Shown piece by piece: positions 1-8,272 of a DNA stretch of 62,605 nucleotides (the first letter of the stretch is position 1; each line of letters opens with the position of its first letter). Under the pieces are notes generated by a model. That model was not told the DNA's origin, searched no databases, and worked only from the letters and a program-made list of their open reading frames with translations. Origin of the DNA: Acetobacter malorum. GTDB lineage: Bacteria; Pseudomonadota; Alphaproteobacteria; Acetobacterales; Acetobacteraceae. The position numbers and the translations under genes were made by a program. Location of the stretch: the NCBI RefSeq assembly GCF_002153605.1, contig NZ_JOPG01000029.1, positions 1 to 62,605 of the forward strand. Reading direction: 5' to 3'.

Positions 1-345
1 CATGCAGGCCATCTGCCGTTCTGGCTCGCACCGGTGCAGGTCGTTGTCGCGACGATCACAGAGGAGGCTAATATCCATGCCGGAGACCTCATCAAAACAC
101 TCGAAGACCATGATATCCGGGTTCTTCCTGACCTGCGCAATGAGAAGATCTCCTATAAAATCCGGGAACATAGTCTCGCCAAAATACCTGTCATGCTGGT
201 CATCGGGAAAAAAGAAAAAGAAAACGGAACCGTCTCCATCCGGGAATATGGAAATCCGGCTCGACCAACAATGCAGGACGAAGAAGTCGTCAAAGTGTTG
301 GCAACCGCCTCCCGTGATCGACTGCTACGGGTCTTTGACGCATGA
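1..345 (+). CDS. thrS: Threonyl-tRNA synthetase, C-terminal part (window starts inside the gene)
   Basis: Reading from base 1 gives the class II anticodon-binding domain of ThrRS, which recognises the tRNA-Thr anticodon. The hallmark 'AGHLPFWLAPVQVVV' opening is followed by 'DLRNEKISYKIREHS', the well-conserved HGTP_anticodon core, and by 'VPVMLV' (here 'IPVMLV'). The catalytic core lies outside the window. The tail after the core ('KEKENGTVSIREYGN' onward) is less typical of housekeeping alphaproteobacterial ThrRS as I remember it, so this may be a second, divergent copy. The stop codon overlaps the next start (ATGA at 342-345). The downstream neighbour is a transporter fragment rather than infC, the common partner of thrS. 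Assignment of the domain is firm; the paralogue idea is inference. Confidence 0.85.
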   Translation, partial: HAGHLPFWLAPVQVVVATITEEANIHAGDLIKTLEDHDIRVLPDLRNEKISYKIREHSLAKIPVMLVIGKKEKENGTVSIREYGNPARPTMQDEEVVKVLATASRDRLLRVFDA

Positions 346-545
346 AGAACGTTCGCGCCGCTTTCGACGATTTATGGTATCTCAGCCGGCCCTATTTCAC
401 GTCTGAAGAAAAGAAGTCCGCGTGGGTGTTACTGACTGCGGTGCTGCGTCTGACCCTGCTGCTAGTTGGAGTGGGCGTCCTGCAAAAGCAGATTTACCAG
501 TCCGGTGTTTTTGTCGCTTTCAAACACCTCTCAATGCTCTCATAA
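342..545 (+). pseudogene. Truncated SbmA/BacA-type (YddA) ABC transporter fragment
   Basis: The 67-residue reading begins 'MKNVRAAFDDLWYLSRPYF' and continues into a hydrophobic first helix ('LLTAVLRLTLLLVGVGVL'), which matches the extreme N-terminus of SbmA/BacA-like inner-membrane transporters (permease, often fused to an ATPase, of 400-600 residues). After about residue 46 the match ends and the frame soon stops, so only the first membrane segment remains. It overlaps the ThrRS stop by 4 bases, as translationally coupled genes do, which suggests that an intact synthetase-transporter pair once stood here. No recognisable transporter sequence resumes downstream in any frame I checked. It is almost certainly non-functional. 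The family call is from the N-terminal pattern only. Confidence 0.55.
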
Positions 546-807
546 TGTTGTCCACACATCAGATTTTTGATGGGTTGGTAATGACGTGCTTCCCGAAAAC
601 ACGTTCGTTTGGAATTGGATTTTTCCACGCAGGACTCCGTAAGCTGGACGAGGAGAGTTTCATGACAGCGGCTGCAATGCTTGAAGACGTGAAGGCCAGT
701 CTTAAACGGGTTATAACGGGGCTGTTTTTCGATAAGGCTGTGCTGTGGGACGTGGCATTAAAAAACATAGACTGGTTAACAGAGAGAACTTGTTGTAACG
801 GTGACAC
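546..807. other. Gap between transporter fragment and small membrane protein
   Basis: There is no recognised gene here. A plus-strand reading from 661 (about 49 codons, 'MTAAAMLEDVKASLKRV' at its start) ends with a TGA that overlaps the ATG at 808 (ATGA). It could be a coupled small gene, but it resembles nothing I know and may be the scar of the deletion that removed the transporter. The motif GTTATAAC occurs at 710-717; the same 8-mer recurs at 47553-47560, 58076-58083 and 58089-58096. Confidence 0.3.
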
Positions 808-1197
808 ATGACTCCACGTGCTCACAGTCCAACTTACCTGCTGGCCTTCTGGCCTCTCGTATTGCTTGCACTGATTGCACGCCTGACATTTGGCGGAATT
901 GCTTCCCCTGCGACACTAATCGACGATCCCCTCAACACCCTTACAAAGCTGAGCATTCTTTGCGACGATCTAAGCACTTCGTCTGATCCAGACGGACAGC
1001 ACCATCGCTCAACTGCCCCCGATGATGACGGCTTTCTTCTGTCCGAAGCATTGGACCTGCTCGTTGTAGGCATCGTTTTCTGTCTTTTTGTGGGATTATG
1101 TGTTGCTGCCATTCGTCAGTCATGGATGTTCACATTCATCCGGGGGCCGCCAACACCAAAACGGACTTCTCTCTGCCCGCAGGGACCTCCTGCCTGA
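808..1197 (+). CDS. Small two-helix membrane protein, DUF2946/CopL-like, upstream of TonB receptor
   Basis: This is a 129-residue protein with an N-terminal hydrophobic segment (about residues 9-30), a hydrophilic middle with one Cys and acidic/His residues ('LCDDLSTSSDPDGQHH'), and a second hydrophobic helix at about 82-103. The layout of two helices flanking a short Cys/His-bearing loop resembles the DUF2946 family, small proteins often found beside TonB receptors and copper genes in proteobacteria. The Cys/His content is weaker than usual, so the family call is tentative. It lies 70 bases upstream of the TonB receptor start and in the same direction, which suggests co-transcription with the receptor and the PepSY protein that follows. 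No strong Shine-Dalgarno is visible. Confidence 0.5.
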   Translation: MTPRAHSPTYLLAFWPLVLLALIARLTFGGIASPATLIDDPLNTLTKLSILCDDLSTSSDPDGQHHRSTAPDDDGFLLSEALDLLVVGIVFCLFVGLCVAAIRQSWMFTFIRGPPTPKRTSLCPQGPPA

Positions 1198-1267
1198 TCT
1201 GAATTGAAAGAGCCGCTGACCTGCCATGCAGGTGAGCATTTTGTGCTGTCTCTTCAGGTCCCTTCAC

Positions 1268-3598
1268 ATGTTTCGTATTGTTTATTTTTCACTCCCGTTT
1301 TACGGGACAATGGTCGCTGCCGCCATTTTCTCGGCTACCACTACCTACGCTGCCGTCGGCACAGAGAAGCCTCGCCCACCTTTGAGCAACCGTGTTCTTC
1401 CTGCGTCCAGAACCAAAAAAAATCCCGTCAAAACAGAACAGATTCTTGTAACGGGATTAAGTCGATCCTCTGCCCTTACGCGTCCCGCGGGCCAGACGAC
1501 TTATAGTTCCGACAGAAATAGTTTCGCGAACCAGGTTAGCCAAAGTGTTGCCGATATGGTGGTGACTATTCCTGGCGTCAGCTTCACTCAAGGGAATGGC
1601 CCTCGCGATACGAACGTGTCCATTCGTGGCTCAGGAGATCGTCAATCATGGGGACTTAAAAATATTCAGGTTCTGGAAGATGGGTTCCCCATGACCCAAC
1701 CCGATGGGACCGCCCGGGCCGATTTGATTGATCCTCATGCCTATCAGGGTGTGGATGTTTTCGAGGGGCCTGCCTCAACGCTGTATGGTAATTACGCCAT
1801 TAATGGTGCCATCAATTTCCGCACGCGAAAGGGCACAGACATCCACGGACTGGAACTGGGCTCCGATTTCGGCAGTTTCGGGATGTTCAACAATTATGCA
1901 ACGCTCGGTTTTGGCAATAGACACTATGATCTGATGATCTTTGGCAGCGATGTGCGTGGAAACGGCTTCATTGCCAATAGCCGTTATAATACCTCGACAG
2001 AAAATATGCGGCTGCGTGTCAATCTGACGTCATCGGATCGTCTTATCCTGAAATTCGTCAACAACGTCACGGATGCTTTTCTGCCAGCAAGATTGTCACT
2101 CAACCAGTATCGGGCCAATCCCTACCAGCGGGGGTGCACCAATGCGTCCAGTGCGGCGGCCGGTTGTGCGTCTGTCAATCTGTTGGCCAATGGCCGCTAT
2201 GGCGCGAAGGTTGCCATGAGCCCTGAAGAGGCAGGGTTGGGGCGCTTTGACCGGCGCACGGTGGTTGGTTTGCGCTGGGAGCATGATTTCAACAGCTACA
2301 CAACGTGGCGAAACCAGTTTACCTACGATCAGCGCCATATCGACCAACCGACGTCGCCTATGGCGTATGTCGGTCCTTATAATTCCTATAATGTCAGTAG
2401 CGACATCACCAACCACGCCGAACTTGCTGGCAGAGCATTGGAAACGTTTGCTGGCGTCAGTTTTGACTATCTCGATTTTGGTTCGCAGACTTACAACGTC
2501 ATGCCCCTTGGCGGAGCAACACGAGGGGCAATGAGTTCCGAAAGCTACGGGCACCAGTGGAATCTTGGCGCGCGCTTTCAGGAAGACTGGCATTTTGCAC
2601 CCGACTGGCACATCGTCGCAGGGCTTGGCGGCACATATTCCGATATTGGCGCAACCGAAACACTCTATGGCTACTCCGCGATGGGCAGAAGCCAGCGGGC
2701 CATCACAGCCAACCGTTTCTATTTCAATCTCGCGCCAGAAGGCGCGTTGATTTATACGCCGTCAAAAAACTGGACACTGCATACCCGTGTCGGCACAGCC
2801 TATGGCACCCCATCCTCTCCCAATCTTTTCATTACCCCACAGGGGGAATACGGGAACAATACACAGCTGAAAAGCCAGACAAGCGTCGGCATTGATCTGG
2901 GCGCTGACTGGCACCCATCTTCTGCCATCAGCATTCAGGCAACAGGTTTTTACGAGTTTTATAAAAACGAGTTGGTCAGCCAGTCTGCCGGGGTCAACAC
3001 CGTTGGCTCCTACACTTTCAACGCACCTGCGTCTGAACATCGTGGTGTTGTTCTTGGTGTGGAGTGGAAGCCGTTGCCAAAAATGCTTCCTGGTGGTCGG
3101 GTTAAGCTGAGTTATACCTATGATAATCAGGTTTATACCAACTACACCGAGGTTCTTTCCAATAGCACGCTTTCACGCAGCTTCAGCCGTAAAGGGCATT
3201 ATATCCCCGGGGTCATTCCCAATTTCCTTAATGCCCGCTTTCTCTATGATCAACCTGACGGCCTACTGGAAGGGCTGGGCGGATATGCGGAAGTCACGTG
3301 GCGTGATTCTTACTGGCTCGATAACGCCAATCGCCTGAAAGCGCCGGGATATGCGTTGCTTAATCTTGAAATGCATTATGATCCACCGGCCAGGTTCGGC
3401 TGGGCACATCGTCTGCACTGGTATTTCGAAGTACAAAACGTGGCTAACCAGACCTATATCGCGGGGGCCACTAACATCAGCGACAAGCTGCAATCAGATG
3501 GACAACAGGCTGGTGCAGCCACACTCATAAACAGCACAGGTTCCATCTACGCAGGTTCGCCCCGTGCGTATTTCGGTGGTGTGCGGATCAGGTTTTGA
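1268..3598 (+). CDS. TonB-dependent outer-membrane receptor
   Basis: This 776-residue protein has the usual receptor size. The start at 1268 gives a signal peptide ('MFRIVYFSLPFYGTMVAAA', cleavage after about 'TTTYA'); an ATG at 1226 in the same frame lacks a ribosome site and spoils the signal. The plug domain is evident: 'ILVTGLSRS' (TonB-box-like stretch), 'VTIPGVSF', 'SIRGSG', 'VLEDGFPMTQPDG', 'DVFEGPASTLYGN' and 'GAINFRTRKG'. The rest is beta-barrel ending in '...RAYFGGVRIRF', with the terminal Phe needed for barrel assembly. It imports a ligand across the outer membrane using TonB/ExbBD energy. The substrate cannot be read from sequence; neighbours (PepSY protein with a Met-rich motif, SCO1) suggest a metal, perhaps copper, or a ferric siderophore. 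Confidence 0.9.
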   Translation: MFRIVYFSLPFYGTMVAAAIFSATTTYAAVGTEKPRPPLSNRVLPASRTKKNPVKTEQILVTGLSRSSALTRPAGQTTYSSDRNSFANQVSQSVADMVVTIPGVSFTQGNGPRDTNVSIRGSGDRQSWGLKNIQVLEDGFPMTQPDGTARADLIDPHAYQGVDVFEGPASTLYGNYAINGAINFRTRKGTDIHGLELGSDFGSFGMFNNYATLGFGNRHYDLMIFGSDVRGNGFIANSRYNTSTENMRLRVNLTSSDRLILKFVNNVTDAFLPARLSLNQYRANPYQRGCTNASSAAAGCASVNLLANGRYGAKVAMSPEEAGLGRFDRRTVVGLRWEHDFNSYTTWRNQFTYDQRHIDQPTSPMAYVGPYNSYNVSSDITNHAELAGRALETFAGVSFDYLDFGSQTYNVMPLGGATRGAMSSESYGHQWNLGARFQEDWHFAPDWHIVAGLGGTYSDIGATETLYGYSAMGRSQRAITANRFYFNLAPEGALIYTPSKNWTLHTRVGTAYGTPSSPNLFITPQGEYGNNTQLKSQTSVGIDLGADWHPSSAISIQATGFYEFYKNELVSQSAGVNTVGSYTFNAPASEHRGVVLGVEWKPLPKMLPGGRVKLSYTYDNQVYTNYTEVLSNSTLSRSFSRKGHYIPGVIPNFLNARFLYDQPDGLLEGLGGYAEVTWRDSYWLDNANRLKAPGYALLNLEMHYDPPARFGWAHRLHWYFEVQNVANQTYIAGATNISDKLQSDGQQAGAATLINSTGSIYAGSPRAYFGGVRIRF

Positions 3599-3609
3599 GG
3601 ACTATTACC

Positions 3610-4962
3610 ATGACCATACACAGTGCCACTCTCTGGCCAGACCGTCGCACGCTCTGGCGCTGGCATTTCTTCTCAGGGCTATTCTGCCTGCCTTTTGTGG
3701 CTTTTCTCTCGCTGACCGGGGCTGTTTATCTCTTCAAACCTCAGATTGATGACTGGATTGACTGGCGATATGACCATTTGCCCATAGTCCTGTCGCCCTC
3801 TCCCGAGCAGGACGTTCAGACAGCCGTAGCAGCCGTGCCGCAGGGGGCTTTTCTGGCTTATGAACTTCCCCGGACTGTGCAGAGTGCTGCGCGTGTTCTT
3901 GTTAGTAGGCCAGACGGCGAAGCTGTGCGGGTCTATGTGAACAGGAACACCCACACTGTTGTGAAAACTGTTCTGGAAGAAAGCAGATTTGAGCGGCTGG
4001 TTTTCCGGCTGCATGGGCAGTTGCTATTGGGCAATGTGGGGTCTGTCATTATGGAAATGGTTGCATCATGGACCATTGTGCTCATCGTGACAGGCGTGCT
4101 GCTCTGGTGGCCGCGCCATCAGCGCGGGCTGGCAGGCATTGTCTATCCACGCCTTGGAACAAAGGGACGAACCCGCTGGCGGGATATCCATGCTGTCACT
4201 GGTGTCTGGACGTCAGTCTTTCTGGTGCTGTTTCTGGTATCCGGTCTACCGTGGTCCTTCGTCTGGGGACACACTCTACAATCGGTCGAAAACACGCTTG
4301 GTCGTCTGACCTCTGTCAAGGACTGGGAAATTGGCGCTGTGCCAGCCGCAGCTGTCATTGCCGGGCACCCGCTCGGACAACCACAGAAGCTTCCCGCAAA
4401 AGAGAATATGGATATGCCCGGTATGGACATGCCAGCCGCTTTAACCTCTTTTCCGAAAGGAGATTTGCTGAGTAGTTTGGATACTGTTGTAAAGACTGCG
4501 AGCGCTCTTTCCCTGCCAGCTCCGGTAATCATTACACCGTCTGGCTCTCTATGGACTGTGCGTTCCGACACACAAAACCGACCTTTGCGGGAAAGTGTGA
4601 CAGTAACACCCGACGGCCATGTGATGACACAGGAAACATTTGCCGAGAAAGGTATTATCGATCGGGTTATTGGCTACGGCGTTGCGGCGCATGAGGGCCA
4701 GCTTTTTGGAAAGATGAACCAGGCCATTAACCTTTTAGTGGCAGTCGGCTTACTGATGATGAGCTGTGCCGCAACAGTGTTGTGGCTTAAACGCAAACCT
4801 GCGGGTTCCTTGGGGCCTCCACCTGCCTTGCCCTCTCAAAAATATGGAATGGTTGGTATGACGACCCTTGTCATTCTGGGGCTGCTTCTACCAGAACTGG
4901 GGGCCGCATTACTTGTTCTGGTTCTCGCAAACCGGATGTTTGCGAGATTAGATCCGACCTGA
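3610..4962 (+). CDS. PepSY-associated transmembrane protein with Met-rich periplasmic motif
   Basis: This 450-residue inner-membrane protein of the PepSY_TM family has four or five helices: an N-terminal one after 'LWRWHFFSGL', one with the 'HGQLLLGNVGSVIMEM' region and 'WTIVLIVTGVLLWWP', one after 'RWRDIHAVTGVWTS', and two at the C-terminus. Conserved His residues (in 'RWHFFSG', 'RLHGQLL', 'DIHAVTG') fit haem ligation, as in FoxB/PiuB-type ferrisiderophore reductases. Residues 267-275 read MDMPGMDMP, a methionine-rich stretch typical of periplasmic copper-binding segments. ATG 3610 follows a GAGGAC ribosome site; an upstream TTG overlaps the receptor stop. It is cotranscribed with the receptor and convergent with SCO1, leaving 2 bases between the stops. 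Likely role: reduce or release the imported metal in the periplasm. Confidence 0.85.
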   Translation: MTIHSATLWPDRRTLWRWHFFSGLFCLPFVAFLSLTGAVYLFKPQIDDWIDWRYDHLPIVLSPSPEQDVQTAVAAVPQGAFLAYELPRTVQSAARVLVSRPDGEAVRVYVNRNTHTVVKTVLEESRFERLVFRLHGQLLLGNVGSVIMEMVASWTIVLIVTGVLLWWPRHQRGLAGIVYPRLGTKGRTRWRDIHAVTGVWTSVFLVLFLVSGLPWSFVWGHTLQSVENTLGRLTSVKDWEIGAVPAAAVIAGHPLGQPQKLPAKENMDMPGMDMPAALTSFPKGDLLSSLDTVVKTASALSLPAPVIITPSGSLWTVRSDTQNRPLRESVTVTPDGHVMTQETFAEKGIIDRVIGYGVAAHEGQLFGKMNQAINLLVAVGLLMMSCAATVLWLKRKPAGSLGPPPALPSQKYGMVGMTTLVILGLLLPELGAALLVLVLANRMFARLDPT

Positions 4963-4964
4963 CA

Positions 4965-5606
4965 TCACGGGGATGGCAAGAGGCGTCTGAGTTCGCTTGC
5001 AATCTGATGGGCACTGGCATCAACGGGGATCATGCCAACCAGATGGTTGTGTCCATCCATGAGATAAAGAAGTGAACTATGATCGACGAGATAGCCTGAG
5101 CCATTGGGGGCATGACGTCGTGCTGAGACATGAAAGGCCTTCATAACCGGCTGAAGCTGACTTTCGGATCCCGTCAGGCCGACAATATGAGGTGAAAAAC
5201 GCTCAACATACTCCTGTAAAACTGCAGGAGTGTCACGTTCGGGATCAACTGAAATGAACACGGGAATAATATTTTGTCCCCGCTTACCAAGCTCATCAAG
5301 AGCGGCTGACACCGTCGCAAGTGTCAACGGGCAGACATCCACACAGTGCGTATAGCCAAAATACAGAAGCGTATAATGCCCTTCAAAATCCGCCTGACTG
5401 ACGGTCTGCCCATGACCATTAACCAGAGTGTAAGGCCCGCCAATCTGTGTATGCTGCTGCGACGTCAGAAATAGTCTTAGTCCCGCAGCCCCAGAAAACA
5501 GAAATAAGACTATACCAAGCAAAGGAAATATCTTTTTCCACTCCTGCCATCTGGAAGGGGGCACTTGCTTGGTTAATGCAATCTTTATGGGCTTCTTGCG
5601 AGTCAT
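4965..5606 (-). CDS. SCO1/SenC family copper chaperone / thioredoxin-fold protein
   Basis: This 213-residue protein has a single N-terminal anchor (about residues 26-46) and a periplasmic thioredoxin-like domain. The copper site is complete: Cys88 and Cys92 in 'THCVDVCPLT' and His176 in 'YLVDHSSLLYL'. Proteins of this family deliver Cu to the CuA site of cytochrome oxidases, or act as periplasmic copper thiol reductases. No oxidase gene is adjacent; the neighbour is the PepSY/TonB module, so it may serve copper uptake here. ATG 5606 (MTRKKPIK) is preferred to the upstream in-frame ATG at 5666, which adds 20 residues unlike the family. Confidence 0.9.
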   Translation of the reverse strand: MTRKKPIKIALTKQVPPSRWQEWKKIFPLLGIVLFLFSGAAGLRLFLTSQQHTQIGGPYTLVNGHGQTVSQADFEGHYTLLYFGYTHCVDVCPLTLATVSAALDELGKRGQNIIPVFISVDPERDTPAVLQEYVERFSPHIVGLTGSESQLQPVMKAFHVSARRHAPNGSGYLVDHSSLLYLMDGHNHLVGMIPVDASAHQIASELRRLLPSP

Positions 5607-5716
5607 CGCGCCATCATAGCAAACAGCATGCCGAACGACAGCAAGACATCTCCTTTCAATTTCCATGGCCGCTTTTTATTGCCTTCAAACATAAAGCCGA
5701 CCTTCCGTTCTCCCCC

Positions 5717-5867
5717 GATAGTGTTGAAAAAGTCCCGCTGGAGTTTCTCATCAACATTTAGGTTCGATATCATAACGTATAGAGCGTTGTAATCATGGGG
5801 AATTTTCATTCCCAATTGCATACAAAATCCTGAGCGGACACCTCAATCTGACTTTTTCAACACAATC
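5717..5867. repeat. MITE-like element bounded by 18-bp inverted repeats
   Basis: The ends read GATAGTGTTGAAAAAGTC (5717-5734) and, on the other strand, GATTGTGTTGAAAAAGTC (5867-5850), with 17 of 18 bases matching. The 151-bp interval has no coding capacity of its own. Each end is flanked on the outside by a run of C (CCCCC on the left, CCCCCC on the right), which could be a short target duplication or chance. The GTTGAAAAAGTC core is common at termini of DDE-type insertion sequences, so this is probably an internally deleted, non-autonomous derivative. It lies only 17 bases from the IS630-family element. Confidence 0.6.
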
Positions 5868-5884
5868 CCCCCAAAGCGGTATTA

Positions 5885-7048
5885 TACCAATTTGCTTTTG
5901 CTATGACCCATGAGCCCAGTCGCGCAATCCGAGAGACATAATGCGCCATGGCTGGTCGGTGAGCTGGTTCCACGCATGGCAGGCGATATCGACGATATCG
6001 TCATAGGTTTTGAAGATTCTGTTTGAGAGCCATGTATTACGCATGAACTGCCAGACGTTTTCCACCGGGTTCAGTTCAGGTGACCGTGGTGGAAGCGGTA
6101 GGAGAGTGATGTTGGGGGGAACCGTCAGTTTCAGACTGGTATGCCATGCTGCCTGATCCAGGATGAGGACGGCGTGGCTTTGCGGTGCAACGGCCTGGGC
6201 GATTTCCTTGAGATGGAAATTCATCGCATGGATGTTGCACGAAGGAAGCACGAGGGCGGCCCCTTTTCCCTGAGCGGGGCAGATCGCTCCGAAAATCCAG
6301 GCGGATCGGGTCCGTAGGTCGGCTGTCGCGCGAGGGCGGGTTCCCCGCTTCGTCCACCGCCGTGTCAGCTTTGTTTTCTGGCCGATCCTCGCTTCATCCG
6401 TCCACCACAGTTCGATGTCTTCTCCGGGATGACAGGCGCTGATTGCTGCAAGGGCATCAGGGAAGTCTTTTTAAAAATGTCCTGGGCATCCGGGTTCTGG
6501 GCATAATGCAGTGGGCGGGCCGTCAGCAGGCGAAAATTCTCATTGCGGACAATCCTGCTCAACCACGATACAGACAGGCTGACCCCGTGCTCTTCATGGA
6601 GCCAGGCGCACAGATCACGCAATCGCCAGCGCACCACACCATGAGCCGCGGGAATGGGGCCATCTTCGATCCGCTGCGCCAGAGCTTCCATGACGGAAGG
6701 TGTGATGCGACGAGGAGTGCCCCCACCATGACGATCAATCAGCCCCGCAGGCCCTTGAGCGTTAAAGCGCAAAACCCAGTCCCGAACGATCTGTCGATCT
6801 GTTCCCGCAAGACGGGCCGCTTCACCACGTGTCGCCCCGTCATAAATCGCGGCAAGCGCCAGAAGGCGCCGGGACTGGGCGGCATGTCTGCTTCCTCGGG
6901 CCTGACTGCGCACCCTCGCTGCGTCATAATCCTCGCGGAGTGCGACTGCCTTGCTCATCAGAGATACCTTCCTTCAACAATGGCATCCTGTGAATCACAT
7001 TTTTAAACCAATGGGTACCCCATGAGTCACAGCCTCAACAAATTAGTA
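5885..7048 (-). mobile_element. IS630-family insertion sequence with TA target duplication
   Basis: This is an element of about 1.16 kb. Its ends are imperfect inverted repeats of about 30 bp: left from 5887 (CCAATTTGCTTTTGCTATGA) and right, read inward from 7046 on the minus strand (CTAATTTGTTGAGGCTGTGA). Both ends are flanked by TA (5885-5886 and 7047-7048), the invariant target of IS630/Tc1-mariner elements. It carries one transposase gene in two frames. It sits immediately downstream of the integrase stop codon. The exact inner limit of the repeats is my alignment by eye. Confidence 0.8.
5901..6958 (-). CDS. IS630-family transposase, two frames joined by a -1 shift
   Basis: The first frame (6958 down to about 6470) encodes a winged-helix DNA-binding half: 'LAAIYDGATRGEAARLAG', 'VRDWVLRFNAQGPAGLID', and the family motif 'VSWLSRIV'. 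The second frame (about 6470 to 5901) encodes the DDE catalytic half, with the Asp of 'WWTDEARIG', the Asp of 'VLILDQAAWH' and the Glu of 'NPVENVWQFMR'. Both halves together equal a normal IS630 transposase of about 350 residues. They join at TTTTTAAAAAG (fwd 6467-6477); a one-base step back there restores the frame exactly. Many IS630 elements use programmed frameshifting, so the gene may be active. The heptamer is not a textbook slippery site, so a decayed copy is also possible. Confidence 0.85.
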
Positions 7049-7058
7049 TTAGCTCTCT

Positions 7059-8261
7059 CTATCCATGCCCCAGGCAGAACGTCTCCCACTGCCTCATCAT
7101 CTCTTGCCTCTTGCTGAACAGATCGCCCCGCCTGTAAGCAGCTTCGACTTTATCTCCAATGGCATGAGCCAGCGCCATTTCCGCCACCTCACGTGAAAAG
7201 TCAGTCTCCTCCGCAGCCCAGTCGCGGAAACAGGATCGTAATCCATGAATGGTTACGTCCTTTGTGCCAGCTGCACGATGGAGCGCCTTGGAAAGGGCAA
7301 CATCGCTGAGCGGCGATCCGATTTTGCCCCCAGGGAAAACCAGACCACCTGTTGAAGCGGGCGATTTCAGTATCTTCATCCGCCGGAGCACATCAAGGGC
7401 ACTGGCCGTCAACGGCACGCGATGCTCGCGCTTCGCTTTCATGCGCTCGGCCGGAACCACCCAGATTTGCTTCCCGAAGTCGATTTCAGACCACAGGGCA
7501 TGACGCACCTCACCGGACCGGGCAGCCGTCAGGCAGAGGAAGCGGGCGGCGAGAGCGGCAGAGCCATCCTGTCGACCAAGCTGTGTAAACACAGCCGGCA
7601 GGTCACGATAGGGAATGGCCGCATGATGAACAACCTTGGCCACGGCCGTGGGTTTCGGGAGAATATTGGCCAGATGACCGCGCCATCGGGCCGGGTTGTC
7701 GCCTTCACGCCAATGATGGCTGTGAGCGTAGTCAAGAATGCGCTCGATCCGCCCACGAATACGGCTGGCTGTTTCAGTGGTAGTTTCCCAAATGGGGCGC
7801 AGCACGGACAGCACGTCTTCTGTCTGGACCTGGCCGATCGGGCGGCTCCCCATAAGGGGATAAACATGTCGACCGAGAGAACTGCGCCATATCGGCGCGG
7901 AACGCGGGTCTTTCCAGGCGGGTGTCTGTTCCGTGATGTAATGCTCTGCGACTTCCTCGAAGGTCCGTTCCCTGACGGCGCTACGCCTCTTTCTTGCCTG
8001 CTCCTCCAGAGGATCGATTCCCTCCAGCAGCAGACGTCTGGCATCGGTTGCCTTGGCACGCGCTTCGGAGAGCGATACATCACGAGCAGGTCCTAATCCC
8101 ATTTCCCGGCGCTTGCCGGTCAGGGGGCTCTTGAAGCGAAATGTCCAGGCGCGTGTCTCGCCCCGGATCGTGATCCACAGATTTCCGCCATCACCATGGA
8201 CTCCATCTTTCAGGCTGGCGATCTTGCGCACGGTCAATTGGTTCGGCGGAAGCTTGCTCAT
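7059..8261 (-). CDS. P4-type tyrosine recombinase / integrase
   Basis: This 400-residue integrase has an N-terminal DUF4102 arm-binding domain ('LTVRKIASLKDGVHGDGGNLW', 'GKRREMGLG', 'SLSEARAKA'), a SAM-like core-binding domain at about 100-190, and a C-terminal catalytic domain. Catalytic residues are visible: Arg in 'TAARSGEVRHA', His-x-x-Arg in 'IHGLRSCFRDW', His in 'MALAHAIGD' and the nucleophile Tyr in 'AAYRRGDL'. Enzymes of this kind insert genomic islands or prophages, usually at tRNA 3' ends. No tRNA gene is seen nearby in the window. It looks intact. The IS630 element has landed 10 bases past its stop codon. Its island could extend toward the quorum-sensing genes or toward the thrS side. 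Confidence 0.93.
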   Translation of the reverse strand: MSKLPPNQLTVRKIASLKDGVHGDGGNLWITIRGETRAWTFRFKSPLTGKRREMGLGPARDVSLSEARAKATDARRLLLEGIDPLEEQARKRRSAVRERTFEEVAEHYITEQTPAWKDPRSAPIWRSSLGRHVYPLMGSRPIGQVQTEDVLSVLRPIWETTTETASRIRGRIERILDYAHSHHWREGDNPARWRGHLANILPKPTAVAKVVHHAAIPYRDLPAVFTQLGRQDGSAALAARFLCLTAARSGEVRHALWSEIDFGKQIWVVPAERMKAKREHRVPLTASALDVLRRMKILKSPASTGGLVFPGGKIGSPLSDVALSKALHRAAGTKDVTIHGLRSCFRDWAAEETDFSREVAEMALAHAIGDKVEAAYRRGDLFSKRQEMMRQWETFCLGHG

Positions 8262-8272
8262 GGATTTTCAGT

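Noticed and set aside
5603..5821. A 72-codon minus-strand reading whose stop overlaps the SCO1 start (ATGA)
   Set aside because: Its middle runs through the inverted-repeat end of the MITE-like element and it resembles no family, so it looks like read-through of a mobile-element border rather than a gene.
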